A DNA stretch of 56,829 bases. It comes from Bacillus sp. J33 (GTDB taxonomy: Bacteria > Bacillota > Bacilli > Bacillales > Cytobacillaceae). A program made the translations under genes and the position numbers. The stretch spans positions 1 to 56,829 of the forward strand of contig NZ_JAEL01000025.1 of the NCBI RefSeq assembly GCF_000518885.1, read 5' to 3'. Of the stretch, positions 7,429 through 16,082 are shown piece after piece. Position 1 is the stretch's first letter. Each line of letters begins with the position of its first letter. The notes below the pieces were generated by a model. It ran no database searches. It saw only the letters and a list, made by a program, of their open reading frames with translations, and was not told the origin of the DNA.

Positions 7429-7676
7429 TCATTCCGTCAAAACAGATTCAATTACCCAGTCTGCACGCTCTTTATCGAACTTTCCGATTAGAGAAGTGCT
7501 TTAGTCTTTTTCCAAACTGTAATCAAGGGAATGGAAAGTGCCTGTATCAATTGGTTTCACATCCATCAGCATGACCATTTAGCCTTGCAGCTTGCCTTCT
7601 TCATCATGGATGGGAGAATATACTACAATCCAAAAAATAATAGCCATCAGTACCCATTGGCACAATGATGGCTCTT
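7429..7676 (-). pseudogene. Decayed coding remnant downstream of paaX
   Basis: Read on the minus strand this stretch gives protein-like text: PMGTDGYY, then after a one-base shift WIVVYSPIHDEEGKL, a stop, MVMLMDVKPIDTG, another stop, and GKFDKERADWVIESVL before a final TGA. Two internal stops and one frameshift make a working gene unlikely. The composition looks like an old cytoplasmic protein, possibly a sensor domain, but the family is not recognised. It begins right after the paaX stop codon on the same strand. Confidence 0.35.
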
Positions 7677-7678
7677 CA

Positions 7679-8554
7679 TTACTCTACCATATATGGATGA
7701 TTAAGAACGTCATAATCGGCATCCCGATTCTTCAGTTCATTCCCCTCCCTAAATACACTTTCAAAAAATCTGGAAGCCGGTTCTGCCAGTTCTTTATAAT
7801 AATCACTGAATAAAGCAGCAGCATGACTGCCAAGCCACTTATCAGGGAGAAGTTCTTCGGGAAGCCCCGGATCGACAAAAAGGAATTTTCTGTATTCATG
7901 CACAAGCTTTGTTCTTTCCACGAAGCATTCTGCATCACTCATATTCCCCTTTTGAATTTTATTTTTATCAATTATATATTTTTGGCTGTACTCAGAAATA
8001 AATTCCTGGTATCTGTCATTTATTTCTTGAAGGTTCCAGCTTTTTTCGACAATCTCAATATTTTTATGCGGACCTGCATATTTCGCAATAAAGAAATCGA
8101 CATAGTTAGCGATATCATATTTTTCTATAAGGTCAAATACTTGTTTTTCCAGATTATTTGCAGAAATCCAGCAGCTGCTGGACATGGATCCAAAGCCGCT
8201 CCAAACAAGCTCCTTCCGCAATTCATCCCGTATATTGCGAATCTCTTCAGGAATGGTATACATTAAAATGCGCCATTGACCATCCCATCCTTCAGGCTTT
8301 AATTTAAAAATGCGCTTAGCAGCTTCCTCAATTCTTTTCTGCCCTCTTGAAGTTAAAGAATAGTAGCTTTTATTGCCAATCTTTTCAGCCTGGACCCATC
8401 CCTGCTTATTCATTCTTGAAATAGCCGCTCTTACAGATTGATCGTTATGGCCAAATTCGCTTAATAGCTTAATTAGGCTGCCAATCCAGATTTTGCTTCC
8501 GTAATGTGAAATATAATCTCCATAAAGTGTAAAAATCATTGACCTTGTATTCAA
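7679..8554 (-). CDS. paaX: PaaX-family transcriptional repressor of phenylacetate catabolism
   Basis: This 291-residue protein has an N-terminal winged-helix domain (about 1-75, with HNDQSVRAAISRMNKQGWV) followed by the PaaX middle and C-terminal domains (EGWDGQWRILMYTIPEE; LPDKWLGSHAAALF). In E. coli PaaX represses paa operons and is released by phenylacetyl-CoA, the product of PaaK. A TTG start at 8554 after GAGGATGGAAGCAAG is the best choice, as an in-frame ATG only comes several codons later. Its own upstream region carries the shared operator (8585-8610), consistent with autoregulation. It is the only paa-type regulator visible here, so it is the best candidate to bind all the elements. 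Confidence 0.9.
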   Translation of the reverse strand: MNTRSMIFTLYGDYISHYGSKIWIGSLIKLLSEFGHNDQSVRAAISRMNKQGWVQAEKIGNKSYYSLTSRGQKRIEEAAKRIFKLKPEGWDGQWRILMYTIPEEIRNIRDELRKELVWSGFGSMSSSCWISANNLEKQVFDLIEKYDIANYVDFFIAKYAGPHKNIEIVEKSWNLQEINDRYQEFISEYSQKYIIDKNKIQKGNMSDAECFVERTKLVHEYRKFLFVDPGLPEELLPDKWLGSHAAALFSDYYKELAEPASRFFESVFREGNELKNRDADYDVLNHPYMVE

Positions 8555-8584
8555 CTTGCTTCCATCCTCATTTCATTAAGTGGG

Positions 8585-8610
8585 TTATACGGAAAAAATA
8601 CGTTATATAA
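8585..8610 (-). promoter_or_regulatory. Shared CG-N9-CG operator upstream of paaX
   Basis: TTATACG-N9-CGTTATATAA has the CG-to-CG offset of 11 found in the other copies. It overlaps an AT-rich -10-like stretch 31 nt and more upstream of the paaX start. A -35/-10 pair is less clear here than at the importer and thioesterase promoters. Confidence 0.6.
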
Positions 8611-8682
8611 TGATTGTACTAAAATTAGGCGAATTTGAAAAATACTTTTTAGAAAAGCTAAATACTTTGGTGTGCAGCTGGT

Positions 8683-8715
8683 AAAAAACCATAGAGAATA
8701 GGTCTCTATGGTTTT
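8683..8715 (-). terminator. Terminator after paaJ
   Basis: AAAAAACCATAGAGA pairs with TCTCTATGGTTTT around a short loop. It ends the paaH-paaJ transcript before the paaX promoter. Confidence 0.85.
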
Positions 8716-8720
8716 GGCAT

Positions 8721-9926
8721 TCAGCAGTCATCTCGCTCAACGATTGTGGAAATCCCCTGGCCCACACCTACACACATAGCAGCGAGGCCATATTTTGAAT
8801 TTCTCCGTTTCATTTCATGAAGAAGAGTAGTGAGGATCCGTGCACCGCTTGCACCAAGCGGATGCCCAAATGCTATCGCCCCGCCATTAACATTTACTTG
8901 TTCTGGCGCAGCTTCAAGCTCTCTAATGCACGCAAGAGACTGAGAAGCAAATGCTTCATTCAGCTCTGTCAAATCAATATCCTTCATAGTAAGCCCTGCC
9001 CTATTTAATGCTTTTCTTGTTGAATAAACAGGACCTACTCCCATTATCGAAGGTTCAAGTCCTGCTGTTGCAGAAACAACATAGTTCCCAAGAGGCTTTA
9101 GTCCAAGCTCCTTGGCTTTTTGAGCTGACATCAGAAGCAAGGCAGCTGCCCCGTCATTTACCCCTGAAGCATTTCCGGCTGTTACGGATCCCCCCTTGAA
9201 AATCGGCCTTAATACTGAAAGCTTTTCATAGGTAGTTTCCGGTCGGGGATGTTCATCACAGGCAACTATGAGTTCATTTCCTTTTTTATCCTTGTAAACC
9301 ACAGGAATGATTTCATCTTCGAAAAGCCCTTTTTCCAAAGCCGCTTTAGCTTTCATCTGGCTCTTCAAAGCAAACTCGTCCTGCTCCTCACGAGTGATTC
9401 CAAACTTTTCAGCAACATTCTCTGCAGTCTGCGGCATACTTTCAGCACCATACATTTCTTCCAGCCTGCTATTTGTAAAACGCCAGCCGATTGTTGTATC
9501 ATACATTTCCATATTCCCTCTTGGGAACTCATTACTTGGCTTAGCCATGACAAAAGGTGCCCGGGTCATGCTTTCAGTGCCGCCTGCAATAAAAATTTCC
9601 CCTTCCCCTGCCAATATAGCCCGCGCAGCATAGTTAACGGCGTCTAATCCAGAACCGCAGAGCCGGTTAACGGTTGATGCTGCCACCCCGACTGGCAAAC
9701 CGGCAAGAAGAGCTGACATCCTGGCAACATTACGATTATCTTCGCCTGCCTGGTTGGCATTCCCCATTATAACTTCTTCTATTTCATGAGGGTTAACATT
9801 GGGATTTCTGTTAAGCAGCCCTTTGATAACAATGGCCCCTAAATCATCAGGACGTATGTCCTTTAAAGCACCTTTATATTTTCCAATTGGAGTCCTGACC
9901 GCATCAACTATAACAACTTTCCTCAT
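8721..9926 (-). CDS. paaJ: Acetyl-CoA acyltransferase, probable 3-oxoadipyl-CoA thiolase PaaJ
   Basis: This 401-residue thiolase has the acyl-accepting cysteine at C90 ([11 protein letters not shown]), the catalytic histidine in [10 protein letters not shown] near 358, and the second cysteine in [10 protein letters not shown] near 386. In the phenylacetate pathway it cleaves 3-oxoadipyl-CoA to acetyl-CoA and succinyl-CoA (and an earlier 3-oxo-5,6-dehydrosuberyl-CoA). Its start ATG overlaps the stop of paaH (ATGA), so the two are coupled. A fatty-acid thiolase is the alternative, but the operon context favours PaaJ. Confidence 0.88.
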   Translation of the reverse strand: MRKVVIVDAVRTPIGKYKGALKDIRPDDLGAIVIKGLLNRNPNVNPHEIEEVIMGNANQAGEDNRNVARMSALLAGLPVGVAASTVNRLCGSGLDAVNYAARAILAGEGEIFIAGGTESMTRAPFVMAKPSNEFPRGNMEMYDTTIGWRFTNSRLEEMYGAESMPQTAENVAEKFGITREEQDEFALKSQMKAKAALEKGLFEDEIIPVVYKDKKGNELIVACDEHPRPETTYEKLSVLRPIFKGGSVTAGNASGVNDGAAALLLMSAQKAKELGLKPLGNYVVSATAGLEPSIMGVGPVYSTRKALNRAGLTMKDIDLTELNEAFASQSLACIRELEAAPEQVNVNGGAIAFGHPLGASGARILTTLLHEMKRRNSKYGLAAMCVGVGQGISTIVERDDC

Positions 9927-10789
9927 TGTGCAGCTTCCTCTTTGGAAGAATAATCATATACACCTCTGCCTGATTTGCGGCCAAGCCTGCCTGCTTTCAC
10001 ATATTGTTCAAGCAGCGGTGCAGGACGGTACTTTTCCCCCAGCTTGCTGTGAAGATATTTTAAATTGTTAAGGCGTGTATCAAGTCCGACGAGGTCCCCC
10101 AGCTCAAATGGACCCATAGGATAATTTAATCCAAGCCTTATAGCTTTATCAATTTCTTCAGGAGTGCCAACCCCCTCCTGCAGCATATAAAATGCCTCAT
10201 TTCCGACAAGCGCGCTGATTCTGCTTGTTACGAACCCCGGAAACTCATTAATGATGACCGTTTCCTTACCCATTTGCTCGGCAGCTCTTTTAATTGCAAC
10301 TGCTGTTTCTTCACTCGTTTCAAGCCCTTTTATGATTTCCACAAGGGGCATCTTATGGACAGGATTAAAAAAATGCATGGCGATTACTTTATCAGGCCGT
10401 TTTGTATAAGATCCAATCTCTGTCGGACTCATCGTAGAAGTATTCGATGCAAAATAACAGGTTTCTGGAGCGTGCTGGTCAATCACTTCAAAGATATTTT
10501 TCTTAATGTCCATCACTTCTGGGACTGCCTCAATAACAAGGTCTGCTTCTTTCACATGCTGCGCAAGACTTATTGAATAATGAAGACGGCTTTTGCTTTC
10601 TTCCATATCTGCAATCGTCAGTTTATTTCTGGCAATTCCTTTTTCGAAAATGCTATTAATCTCTTTTTCTGCAAGGGCTAATTGTTCCTGGCTAATGTCA
10701 ACCAAAGTAGTATGAAAGCCTCCAACTGCACTGACATACGCGATTCCTCGCCCCATTACACCGGATCCGACCACAACAAGATTTTTCAA
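9923..10789 (-). CDS. paaH: 3-hydroxyacyl-CoA dehydrogenase PaaH
   Basis: This 288-residue NAD-dependent dehydrogenase has a Rossmann GSGVMG at 8-13 and the catalytic motif [15 protein letters not shown] (His near 139). The C-terminal 3HCDH domain ends with [13 protein letters not shown]. In the phenylacetate pathway it oxidises 3-hydroxyadipyl-CoA to 3-oxoadipyl-CoA. Start: TTG after TAGGGGGC with 6-nt spacing. It overlaps paaJ by four bases. A 3-hydroxybutyryl-CoA role is also possible, as the same fold serves both. Confidence 0.88.
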   Translation of the reverse strand: MKNLVVVGSGVMGRGIAYVSAVGGFHTTLVDISQEQLALAEKEINSIFEKGIARNKLTIADMEESKSRLHYSISLAQHVKEADLVIEAVPEVMDIKKNIFEVIDQHAPETCYFASNTSTMSPTEIGSYTKRPDKVIAMHFFNPVHKMPLVEIIKGLETSEETAVAIKRAAEQMGKETVIINEFPGFVTSRISALVGNEAFYMLQEGVGTPEEIDKAIRLGLNYPMGPFELGDLVGLDTRLNNLKYLHSKLGEKYRPAPLLEQYVKAGRLGRKSGRGVYDYSSKEEAAQ

Positions 10790-11026
10790 TTTAAAGCCCC
10801 CTAATGCAAATTTTTTTAGAGTTAACGTCGAGTTCTAAGCGGAGGAGCAATTCCCCGTAAATGACCGATTTGTTCAACTAACCATCAATGAAAAAACCTC
10901 GATGATAGTTAGTTTCCCTTATAAAAAGACGAGCACTCGGCACGAGATGCTCGCAAGAAAAACATTTATAGGGGAAATATTTTTACTTGCGCTCCGGACC
11001 TTACTATGGTTCTGGGCTATGTGTAT
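10790..11026. other. Intergenic region with two hairpins between paaG and paaH
   Basis: This 237-nt gap breaks an otherwise tight operon. AACTAACCATCA (10876-10887) pairs with TGATAGTTAGTT (10903-10914) with one mismatch, and CGAGCA (10930-10935) pairs with TGCTCG (10948-10953). Neither has a clear U-run on the minus strand, so they may be processing or stability hairpins. No promoter stands out. Confidence 0.4.
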
Positions 11027-11800
11027 CTACTTTCCCTGAAATACAGGCTTCCGCTTCTCGATAAAAGCTTTGACGCCTTCTTTATGGTCAAAAGTAAGGC
11101 CCGCAATGCGCTGTCCCTGTGCATCCCTTTCCAGACTCTCCTCCAATGTGGATTCCCAGCTCGCCTTCAGGTTCTTCTTTATAAGGCCAATAGCAGCTGT
11201 CGGCATACTCGCTAGCCTTTCAGCAAAAGCCATTACCTCATCATGCCACTGTTCTGCTGGAATTACTTTAGTAGCCAATCCCAGGCCCTTCGCTTCCTGG
11301 GCAGATATCTTTTCCCCCAGCACTGCCAGCTCCATTGCTTTCGCATGACCTATGAGCTTTGGCAGAAAATAAAGGTTTCCTGCATCAGGCACTAACCCCA
11401 CGTGGATAAAAGCCTCTAAAAAGCTGGCTTTTTCAGAGAGAAGCCTGAAGTCGCATGCCAATGCAAGGCTCATGCCTGCTCCTGCTGCCACACCATTAAC
11501 AGCTGCAATGACCGGCTTCTCACATTTATGCAGCTCCATCACCATCGGATTATAGAACTTACGGAGCACTTGGCCATGGTCCATGTCTTCATTTACACCC
11601 TGGAGATCCTGGCCGGAACAAAAGGCGCGCCCTTCACCAGTAATAACGAGGCAGCGGACCTCTTTGTCCCTGCTAGCCTGTTTAATTGACTGCTGGACCT
11701 CTTTATTTAATTGCTCAGTGAACGCGTTCAGTTTATCCGGGCGGTTTAATGTAATCCAGGCAATACCCTTTGCTGCTTCATATTTCACCGTTTCGAACAT
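11027..11800 (-). CDS. paaG: Enoyl-CoA hydratase/isomerase PaaG (ring 1,2-epoxyphenylacetyl-CoA isomerase)
   Basis: This 257-residue crotonase-fold protein has the oxyanion-hole segments GRAFCSGQDL (about 58-67) and AAVNGVAAGAGMSLALACD, and the PaaG-type SFLEAFIHVGLVPDAGN with an aspartate where the isomerase catalytic acid is expected. PaaG turns the ring epoxide of phenylacetyl-CoA into an oxepin and later shifts a double bond. Start: ATG after AGAGGAGGTGTACATAGCAA. It follows paaF on the same strand with an 18-nt gap. The aspartate-containing motif separates it from the true hydratase next door. Confidence 0.87.
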   Translation of the reverse strand: MFETVKYEAAKGIAWITLNRPDKLNAFTEQLNKEVQQSIKQASRDKEVRCLVITGEGRAFCSGQDLQGVNEDMDHGQVLRKFYNPMVMELHKCEKPVIAAVNGVAAGAGMSLALACDFRLLSEKASFLEAFIHVGLVPDAGNLYFLPKLIGHAKAMELAVLGEKISAQEAKGLGLATKVIPAEQWHDEVMAFAERLASMPTAAIGLIKKNLKASWESTLEESLERDAQGQRIAGLTFDHKEGVKAFIEKRKPVFQGK

Positions 11801-11818
11801 TTGCTATGTACACCTCCT

Positions 11819-12595
11819 CTATTTCCCTTTAAATTGAGGTTTTCGCTTTTCAATAAATGCCTGCATACCCTCTTTTTGATCTTCTGTAGAGAATAATAGA
11901 TAAAAATTCTTGCGTTCAAATTCCATTCCTTCATTTAAAGGGCTGTCCACCGCTTTGAGAACGGCTTCTTTAATAAGTCTGATTGAAATAGGTGCTTGAT
12001 TGGCTATCAGCTCAGCTGCTTTTATCGTTTCTTCCATTAGAAGTTCCTTTGAAATCAGGCTGTTGACAATCCCATGTTGGAGTGCTTCGCGGGCAGTTAT
12101 CCTTTTACCCGTAAAAAGCCATTCCATTGCCTTCGTTTTTCCAACGAGCTTGGTAAGGCGCTGCGTGCCGCCAGCCCCAGGCATAACACCCAAATTCACC
12201 TCCGGGAACCCGAATTCGGCATCATCCGCTGCATAGAGCAGATCACAGCATAAAGCAAGCTCGAAGCCTCCCCCAAGTGCGAAGCCCTGAACGGCTCCTA
12301 TAATCGGTTTCTTGATCATGGCAAGGCGGTCCCAATCCTTGAATTGGTTGCGAAGCTCAAAATCAATTGTGTTATCGTCCGCCATTTCATCGATATCTGC
12401 TCCGGCAGCGAAAGCCCTGCCCCTGCCGCTAATAACAATTGCCCGAATGCTGCTGTCTGCCTCAAAGCCTTCCATAGCTTCCAAAATCTCTGAAACCATT
12501 GGCCTATTAATGGCGTTCAGCACACTAGGCCGATTTAAAGCAATTAAACCTAGCTTCTCTTGCTTTGTAACATCAATATATTCATATTTACTCAT
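11819..12595 (-). CDS. paaF: Enoyl-CoA hydratase PaaF (2,3-dehydroadipyl-CoA hydratase)
   Basis: This 258-residue crotonase-fold hydratase has GRAFAAGADI for the oxyanion hole and EFGFPEVNLGVMPGAGGTQR with the catalytic glutamates of classical enoyl-CoA hydratases. In the pathway it hydrates 2,3-dehydroadipyl-CoA to 3-hydroxyadipyl-CoA for PaaH. Its ATG overlaps the last codons of the EthD-like gene, with GAGGAAG as ribosome-binding site, so the two are coupled. A general fatty-acid role cannot be excluded from the sequence. Confidence 0.87.
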   Translation of the reverse strand: MSKYEYIDVTKQEKLGLIALNRPSVLNAINRPMVSEILEAMEGFEADSSIRAIVISGRGRAFAAGADIDEMADDNTIDFELRNQFKDWDRLAMIKKPIIGAVQGFALGGGFELALCCDLLYAADDAEFGFPEVNLGVMPGAGGTQRLTKLVGKTKAMEWLFTGKRITAREALQHGIVNSLISKELLMEETIKAAELIANQAPISIRLIKEAVLKAVDSPLNEGMEFERKNFYLLFSTEDQKEGMQAFIEKRKPQFKGK

Positions 12596-12896
12596 CTACT
12601 TCCTCACCGATCATAAGCGTGATTAAATCACCGGCAAACTTCATTGCGTCTTTCCCGGAAGCTTTTCCTTCATCTGTTTTCATGGCAGTTTGCAAAGCTT
12701 CATGGCTGTCATAATACATTTCACACATTAAGTAGTACTTCCCTTCGCCCCCCATAGGACTGCCAACAATTTTTGTAACCTCCATCTTGCGGAGACCCGG
12801 AATTTTGGCTGTAAGCGGCGCGTGCGTATTAAAATAATGGTCATCAAATGCCTCCTTATTTTCAGGATGCTTATAAAGCGCGATTAATTTTACCAT
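12588..12896 (-). CDS. EthD-family small dimeric ferredoxin-like protein
   Basis: This 102-residue protein has the EthD signature: MVKLIALYKHPENKEAFDDHYFNTHAPL near the start, with D19, H20, Y21, N23, H25 and P27 as the conserved cluster. Members of the dimeric alpha-beta barrel family assist ring-oxidising or decarboxylating systems, but most have no assigned reaction. It is the first gene after paaD and overlaps paaF, so it is co-expressed with the epoxidase. Start: ATG after GAAAGGAAG. A role in the paa pathway is inferred from position only. Confidence 0.75.
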   Translation of the reverse strand: MVKLIALYKHPENKEAFDDHYFNTHAPLTAKIPGLRKMEVTKIVGSPMGGEGKYYLMCEMYYDSHEALQTAMKTDEGKASGKDAMKFAGDLITLMIGEEVDE

Positions 12897-13004
12897 TTGG
12901 TCAACTTCCTTTCGGGTTTATAGTAAATGAGTACATTTAATAGTATTCCTGGAGAAGAAATCATATGTTAATTGGTCAATCGGAAATGATTTTGATTCAC
13001 AAGG

Positions 13005-13121
13005 ATTTATCTGGCATATTTATTCGTTTTTCAACAACCTATTAGATTTATCTAGCAATCTCATGAATTTATCTGGCATATTCTCTGATTTATCTTGCAT
13101 CATTTAAATTTTATCTGGCAT
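13005..13121. repeat. Array of ATTTATCTGGCAT phrases at 21-bp spacing
   Basis: Close copies of ATTTATCTGGCAT start at 13005, 13046, 13067, 13088 and 13109. The last four are exactly 21 bp apart and the first is 41 bp before the second, as if one unit had decayed. The bases between units are not conserved. It fills the 300-nt gap between paaD and the EthD-like gene, which otherwise shows no gene or clear promoter. Confidence 0.7.
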
Positions 13122-13195
13122 TGTAAACAATTTGACCGCTAATCAAGAAAACGGCTATGTTTTTCTGAGTATTGGCAACTTTGGCAATCTATCAG

Positions 13196-13693
13196 CTACA
13201 TCATTGTCGATACCGGCTTCATTGCTTCAAATGGGTTTCTGCATGATTTGCAGTATAAAATACTGCGGCAGGCGGTTGGCCCAAAAAGGTTATCCATTGT
13301 CGTATATGCCGATCCGCAAAACGGGCATTCAACATGCCATTCACCCGTCTCATTAATCCGTTCAGGGGGAGGGGCAATCCCAAATTTTTTTAACTGTTTT
13401 CGTCCCTTTTCTGTAACCCTATCAGAGGTCCATGGAGGATGATAGATAAACTGGATTTCTATTTTTTCAAAAACGCCTGATTTCCCTAATTCTGCCTCAG
13501 CATTTTTTCGAATAATATCGAGCGCCGGACAGCCCATAAAAGTTGGCAAAAGTTTAACATGAACGGACTTGCCCTCAACTTCGAGATGCTCAACCATACC
13601 CAGATCAACAATTGAAATGGAATCTATTTCGGGGTCCTTCACATTTTGAAGCGCTTCCAACGCTGTTTTTTCCAATATTTGATCCTGCGCCAT
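13196..13693 (-). CDS. paaD: Phenylacetyl-CoA epoxidase maturation subunit PaaD
   Basis: This roughly 165-residue protein has an N-terminal MIP18/DUF59 domain (ALQNVKDPEIDSISIVDLGM) and a C-terminal four-cysteine cluster (CPFCGSAY and YCKSC). PaaD is needed for epoxidase activity and probably helps assemble the metal centre or iron-sulfur cofactor. ATG 13693 (MAQDQ), 7-8 nt after AGAAGGGTGA, is preferred over the GTG three codons earlier, which overlaps the ribosome-binding site. It follows paaC by about 20 nt. Confidence 0.9.
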   Translation of the reverse strand: MAQDQILEKTALEALQNVKDPEIDSISIVDLGMVEHLEVEGKSVHVKLLPTFMGCPALDIIRKNAEAELGKSGVFEKIEIQFIYHPPWTSDRVTEKGRKQLKKFGIAPPPERINETGEWHVECPFCGSAYTTMDNLFGPTACRSILYCKSCRNPFEAMKPVSTMM

Positions 13694-13715
13694 AACTATC
13701 ACCCTTCTGAAAAAC

Positions 13716-14531
13716 TTACCAGCTTGCAGCTGGAATTGCGTTATACACTTCGCTTAAAGTGGTTAACGCTGCATCAAGGTCGGCTGTATGCTCCCCTTTG
13801 CGGCCATCTCCATTTTTCATTGCGAAGTCTGCCTCTGAGACTGTTAGATTGACAGATTCAAAGACAGGTTTCATCACCAAAAGCCAGCGCTGCTTTAATA
13901 TTTCTTCCGTTTCGATGAGCCCGTTATCTGCCATTTCCTTTGCAGCCGGACCCAATGTAAGGACCCCTTCAAAATCGGATAGAACCTCTTTAACGGCAGC
14001 CTCCATCCTTGACCTTGCTTCGCCGCCTGCCTGCATTAGCTGGACAAACCATGTTCTCCAATGAAGGAGATGGTAATATAGCTCCATATTTACCTTTAAT
14101 GCCACATTGGCTAACGGCTGATAAGTTGAATTTTTTAGTGAATCCATTCGAACTTTCTTCGATTGAACGTAAAAATAGTTTCTCACTATGGCGAAGGCCC
14201 AGTCGTATTGCGCTGTAGATAAATAATGCCCAGGACCGTTTACCATTTCTAAGAGAACGGCATTTTTTCGCTCCGCAGCTTCCCTTCCATGGGCAAGATG
14301 ATCAACATTTCCTTCGCCGAGATCCTCCAGCAGCTGATATAGCATTGCCGCATGGCCCATTGTATCCTGACTGATTGATGAGAAGGCTACATCCTCCTCA
14401 ATATGCGGTGCAAGGCCAAGCCATTCCGAGCCGCGATAGGCAAGGATGAAGTCATCGTCAGCCAGCTGGTATAATAAAGAGGTAAGTGCTGAGTTCATTG
14501 AATCGCTTGGCTTTCTTTCAGGGTTACTCAC
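13716..14531 (-). CDS. paaC: Phenylacetyl-CoA epoxidase structural subunit PaaC
   Basis: This 271-residue, all-helical, ferritin-like protein begins the fold with LTSLLYQLADDDFILAYRGSEW and keeps ISQDTMGHAAMLYQLLEDLG in place of a full metal site. PaaC pairs with catalytic PaaA and is the structural partner in the PaaAC core of this multicomponent oxygenase. The GTG start overlaps the end of paaB; the ribosome-binding site GGGAGGG lies inside paaB. The order paaA-B-C-D is as in other clusters. Confidence 0.9.
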   Translation of the reverse strand: MSNPERKPSDSMNSALTSLLYQLADDDFILAYRGSEWLGLAPHIEEDVAFSSISQDTMGHAAMLYQLLEDLGEGNVDHLAHGREAAERKNAVLLEMVNGPGHYLSTAQYDWAFAIVRNYFYVQSKKVRMDSLKNSTYQPLANVALKVNMELYYHLLHWRTWFVQLMQAGGEARSRMEAAVKEVLSDFEGVLTLGPAAKEMADNGLIETEEILKQRWLLVMKPVFESVNLTVSEADFAMKNGDGRKGEHTADLDAALTTLSEVYNAIPAASW

Positions 14532-14874
14532 TTTTCTTCATCCCTCCCCATGACAAGATTTCCTTTTCATCAAGCATTTCCTGCTCATAGTGACGCCATT
14601 TTTTCTTCAAATATCCATACCCTTTAGTGGTTCGATACTCTTTGTTATCCAAGCGCTGCAATGATTGTTTTTCTTCTAATGTCATCTTTCGGATATCTGA
14701 TCGTTTAACCACCCAAATATCAGCTACCGGCTCTCTCCTCATAAAATTCTCCTGAGCCATCACGAGGGCAAGCTCCCGATTTGGTGCCAGCAGAGAAAAT
14801 TGATATTGGAGAGGAGAGGCGTCGGTTCGTTTGCTAAAGACTTCAAACTCCTGATAAAACCCTTTGCTTCCCAA
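14524..14874 (-). CDS. paaB: Phenylacetyl-CoA epoxidase bridging subunit PaaB
   Basis: This roughly 116-residue protein matches PaaB: YQEFEVFSKRTDASPLQYQFSLLAPNREL and LAMAQENFMRRE-like text (here LVMAQENFMRREPV), ending in a basic tail. PaaB links PaaAC dimers into the active complex. TTG 14874 (MGSKGFYQEF) lies 5-6 nt after a GGGAGGG site and is preferred. The ATG at 14889 would overlap that site and has no good site of its own. It overlaps paaC by eight bases and follows paaA by a short gap. Confidence 0.88.
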   Translation of the reverse strand: MGSKGFYQEFEVFSKRTDASPLQYQFSLLAPNRELALVMAQENFMRREPVADIWVVKRSDIRKMTLEEKQSLQRLDNKEYRTTKGYGYLKKKWRHYEQEMLDEKEILSWGGMKKSE

Positions 14875-14898
14875 ATTGTTCCCTCCCATCTCGTCATT

Positions 14899-15858
14899 TT
14901 AATTTGTTGTATTAAGGGCATCTCGCACCCATTTGTTCGTATCGTAAGCTGTGCGGCGCAGTCCTAGTCGCTCTTTGGATTTCGGCCCGTTATTTTTAAT
15001 AATATCCTTAAACTTGTTCCAATCGGGCTCTTTATACACCCATAGATTCTTTTCCTGATCAAAATGCATTGTTTCATCCGGAATTGTTAGGCCAAGGGAA
15101 AGAACCCGCGGTATATATTTTGTAAAGAAGTCCTGCCTCAGCTCTTCGTTCGTCTTACTCCTGATCTTATACTTTATGGTTGTATCCTGTTTGGAAGTTC
15201 CTGTAGCAGTTGCATCCCCAGGTCCGAAAAACATTAGTAAAGCTTCCCACCAGCGGTTAACAGCATCCTGAACCATCGCTTTTTGCTCATCAGTTCCTTC
15301 AGCCAAGGCCATGATAATTGCTTCACCATGCTGAGCATGGAAAACCTCTTCGGCACAAATTCGTTTTAGTGCCCGGGCATATGGACCGTAAGAGGCATTA
15401 AGCATATTGGTCTGTGTAATAATAGCCGCACCGTCAACCAGCCAGCCAATCAAGCCTGCATCCCCCCAAGTTGGCGCCTCCATATGGAAGACGTTGTGGA
15501 ACTTAAGCCTGCCGCTGAATAGATCCTGCATAATATCTTCACGCGTTTTGCCGAGTGGCTTCATTAAATCCTCAGCAACACGGAGCAGCAGCTGCCCGTG
15601 ACCCATCTCATCCTGTACCTTTGCCATGATCCCAAGCTTTCGTTTTAATGAAGGAGCTTTAGGCACCCACTCTTTTTCAGGCAGCGCCCCCATGATTTCA
15701 CTAATGCCATGCATCGAAATCAATTTAATCAATGTCATTCGGTAATCTTCCGGCATCCAATCATCCGCCTCGATTTTTTCACCTGCATCAATGCGTTTCA
15801 TAAAATGCTCATATTTTTGCTCTTCTGTCCATTCCTGATATGAAATTACTCCAGACAT
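14899..15858 (-). CDS. paaA: Phenylacetyl-CoA epoxidase catalytic subunit PaaA
   Basis: This roughly 319-residue diiron protein is the oxygenase that makes the 1,2-epoxide of phenylacetyl-CoA. Diiron ligand motifs are visible: VQDEMGHGQLLLR (E and H of helix 2) and CAEEVFHAQHGEAI (E, E and H of the second pair). The C-terminal DWNKFKDIIKNNGPKSKERL is typical of PaaA. ATG 15858 (MSGVISYQ), 5-6 nt after GGGGGTGAAA, is preferred over the GTG three codons earlier. It heads paaABCD; the reductase gene paaE that usually completes the set is not found. Confidence 0.92.
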   Translation of the reverse strand: MSGVISYQEWTEEQKYEHFMKRIDAGEKIEADDWMPEDYRMTLIKLISMHGISEIMGALPEKEWVPKAPSLKRKLGIMAKVQDEMGHGQLLLRVAEDLMKPLGKTREDIMQDLFSGRLKFHNVFHMEAPTWGDAGLIGWLVDGAAIITQTNMLNASYGPYARALKRICAEEVFHAQHGEAIIMALAEGTDEQKAMVQDAVNRWWEALLMFFGPGDATATGTSKQDTTIKYKIRSKTNEELRQDFFTKYIPRVLSLGLTIPDETMHFDQEKNLWVYKEPDWNKFKDIIKNNGPKSKERLGLRRTAYDTNKWVRDALNTTN

Positions 15859-15914
15859 AAGTTTCACCCCCAGTGAAATAAAACTCTTTTATCATAATTG
15901 TTGGTTTGCTTATA

Positions 15915-16070
15915 TATCTTGCCCGTTGATGTCCGCTGCGGGGAGAGATGGCAGCCTCCCCGGCTTCGCCAGTGGGGTCCCTTACCTCCCTCTATTCCCG
16001 CACGAAGAAAATACGAATCCATTTTCGCGGAGTCAAGTACCCTCCGCTCCAATCAACTCAGCCAGGTAAA
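15915..16070. repeat. Decayed GC-rich Bacillaceae intergenic repeat, copy 4
   Basis: It begins GTTGATGTCCGCTGCGGGGA, contains CCTCCCCGGCTTCGCC and TATTCCCGCA, and ends CTCCGCTCCAATCAAC, the classical end phrase of this element. It lies between paaK and paaA on their transcript. Its arms can fold, so it may act on transcript structure. Confidence 0.6.
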
Positions 16071-16082
16071 CTAAGTTCGCCT

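Noticed and set aside
7823-8266. 147-codon plus-strand open frame
   Set aside because: It is antisense to paaX, with no ribosome-binding site and Phe/Leu/Ile-rich text typical of a shadow frame.
13005-13121. Possible CRISPR array in the phased repeat
   Set aside because: The repeated phrase is only 13-15 nt and imperfect, spacers are 6-8 nt, and there are no cas genes.
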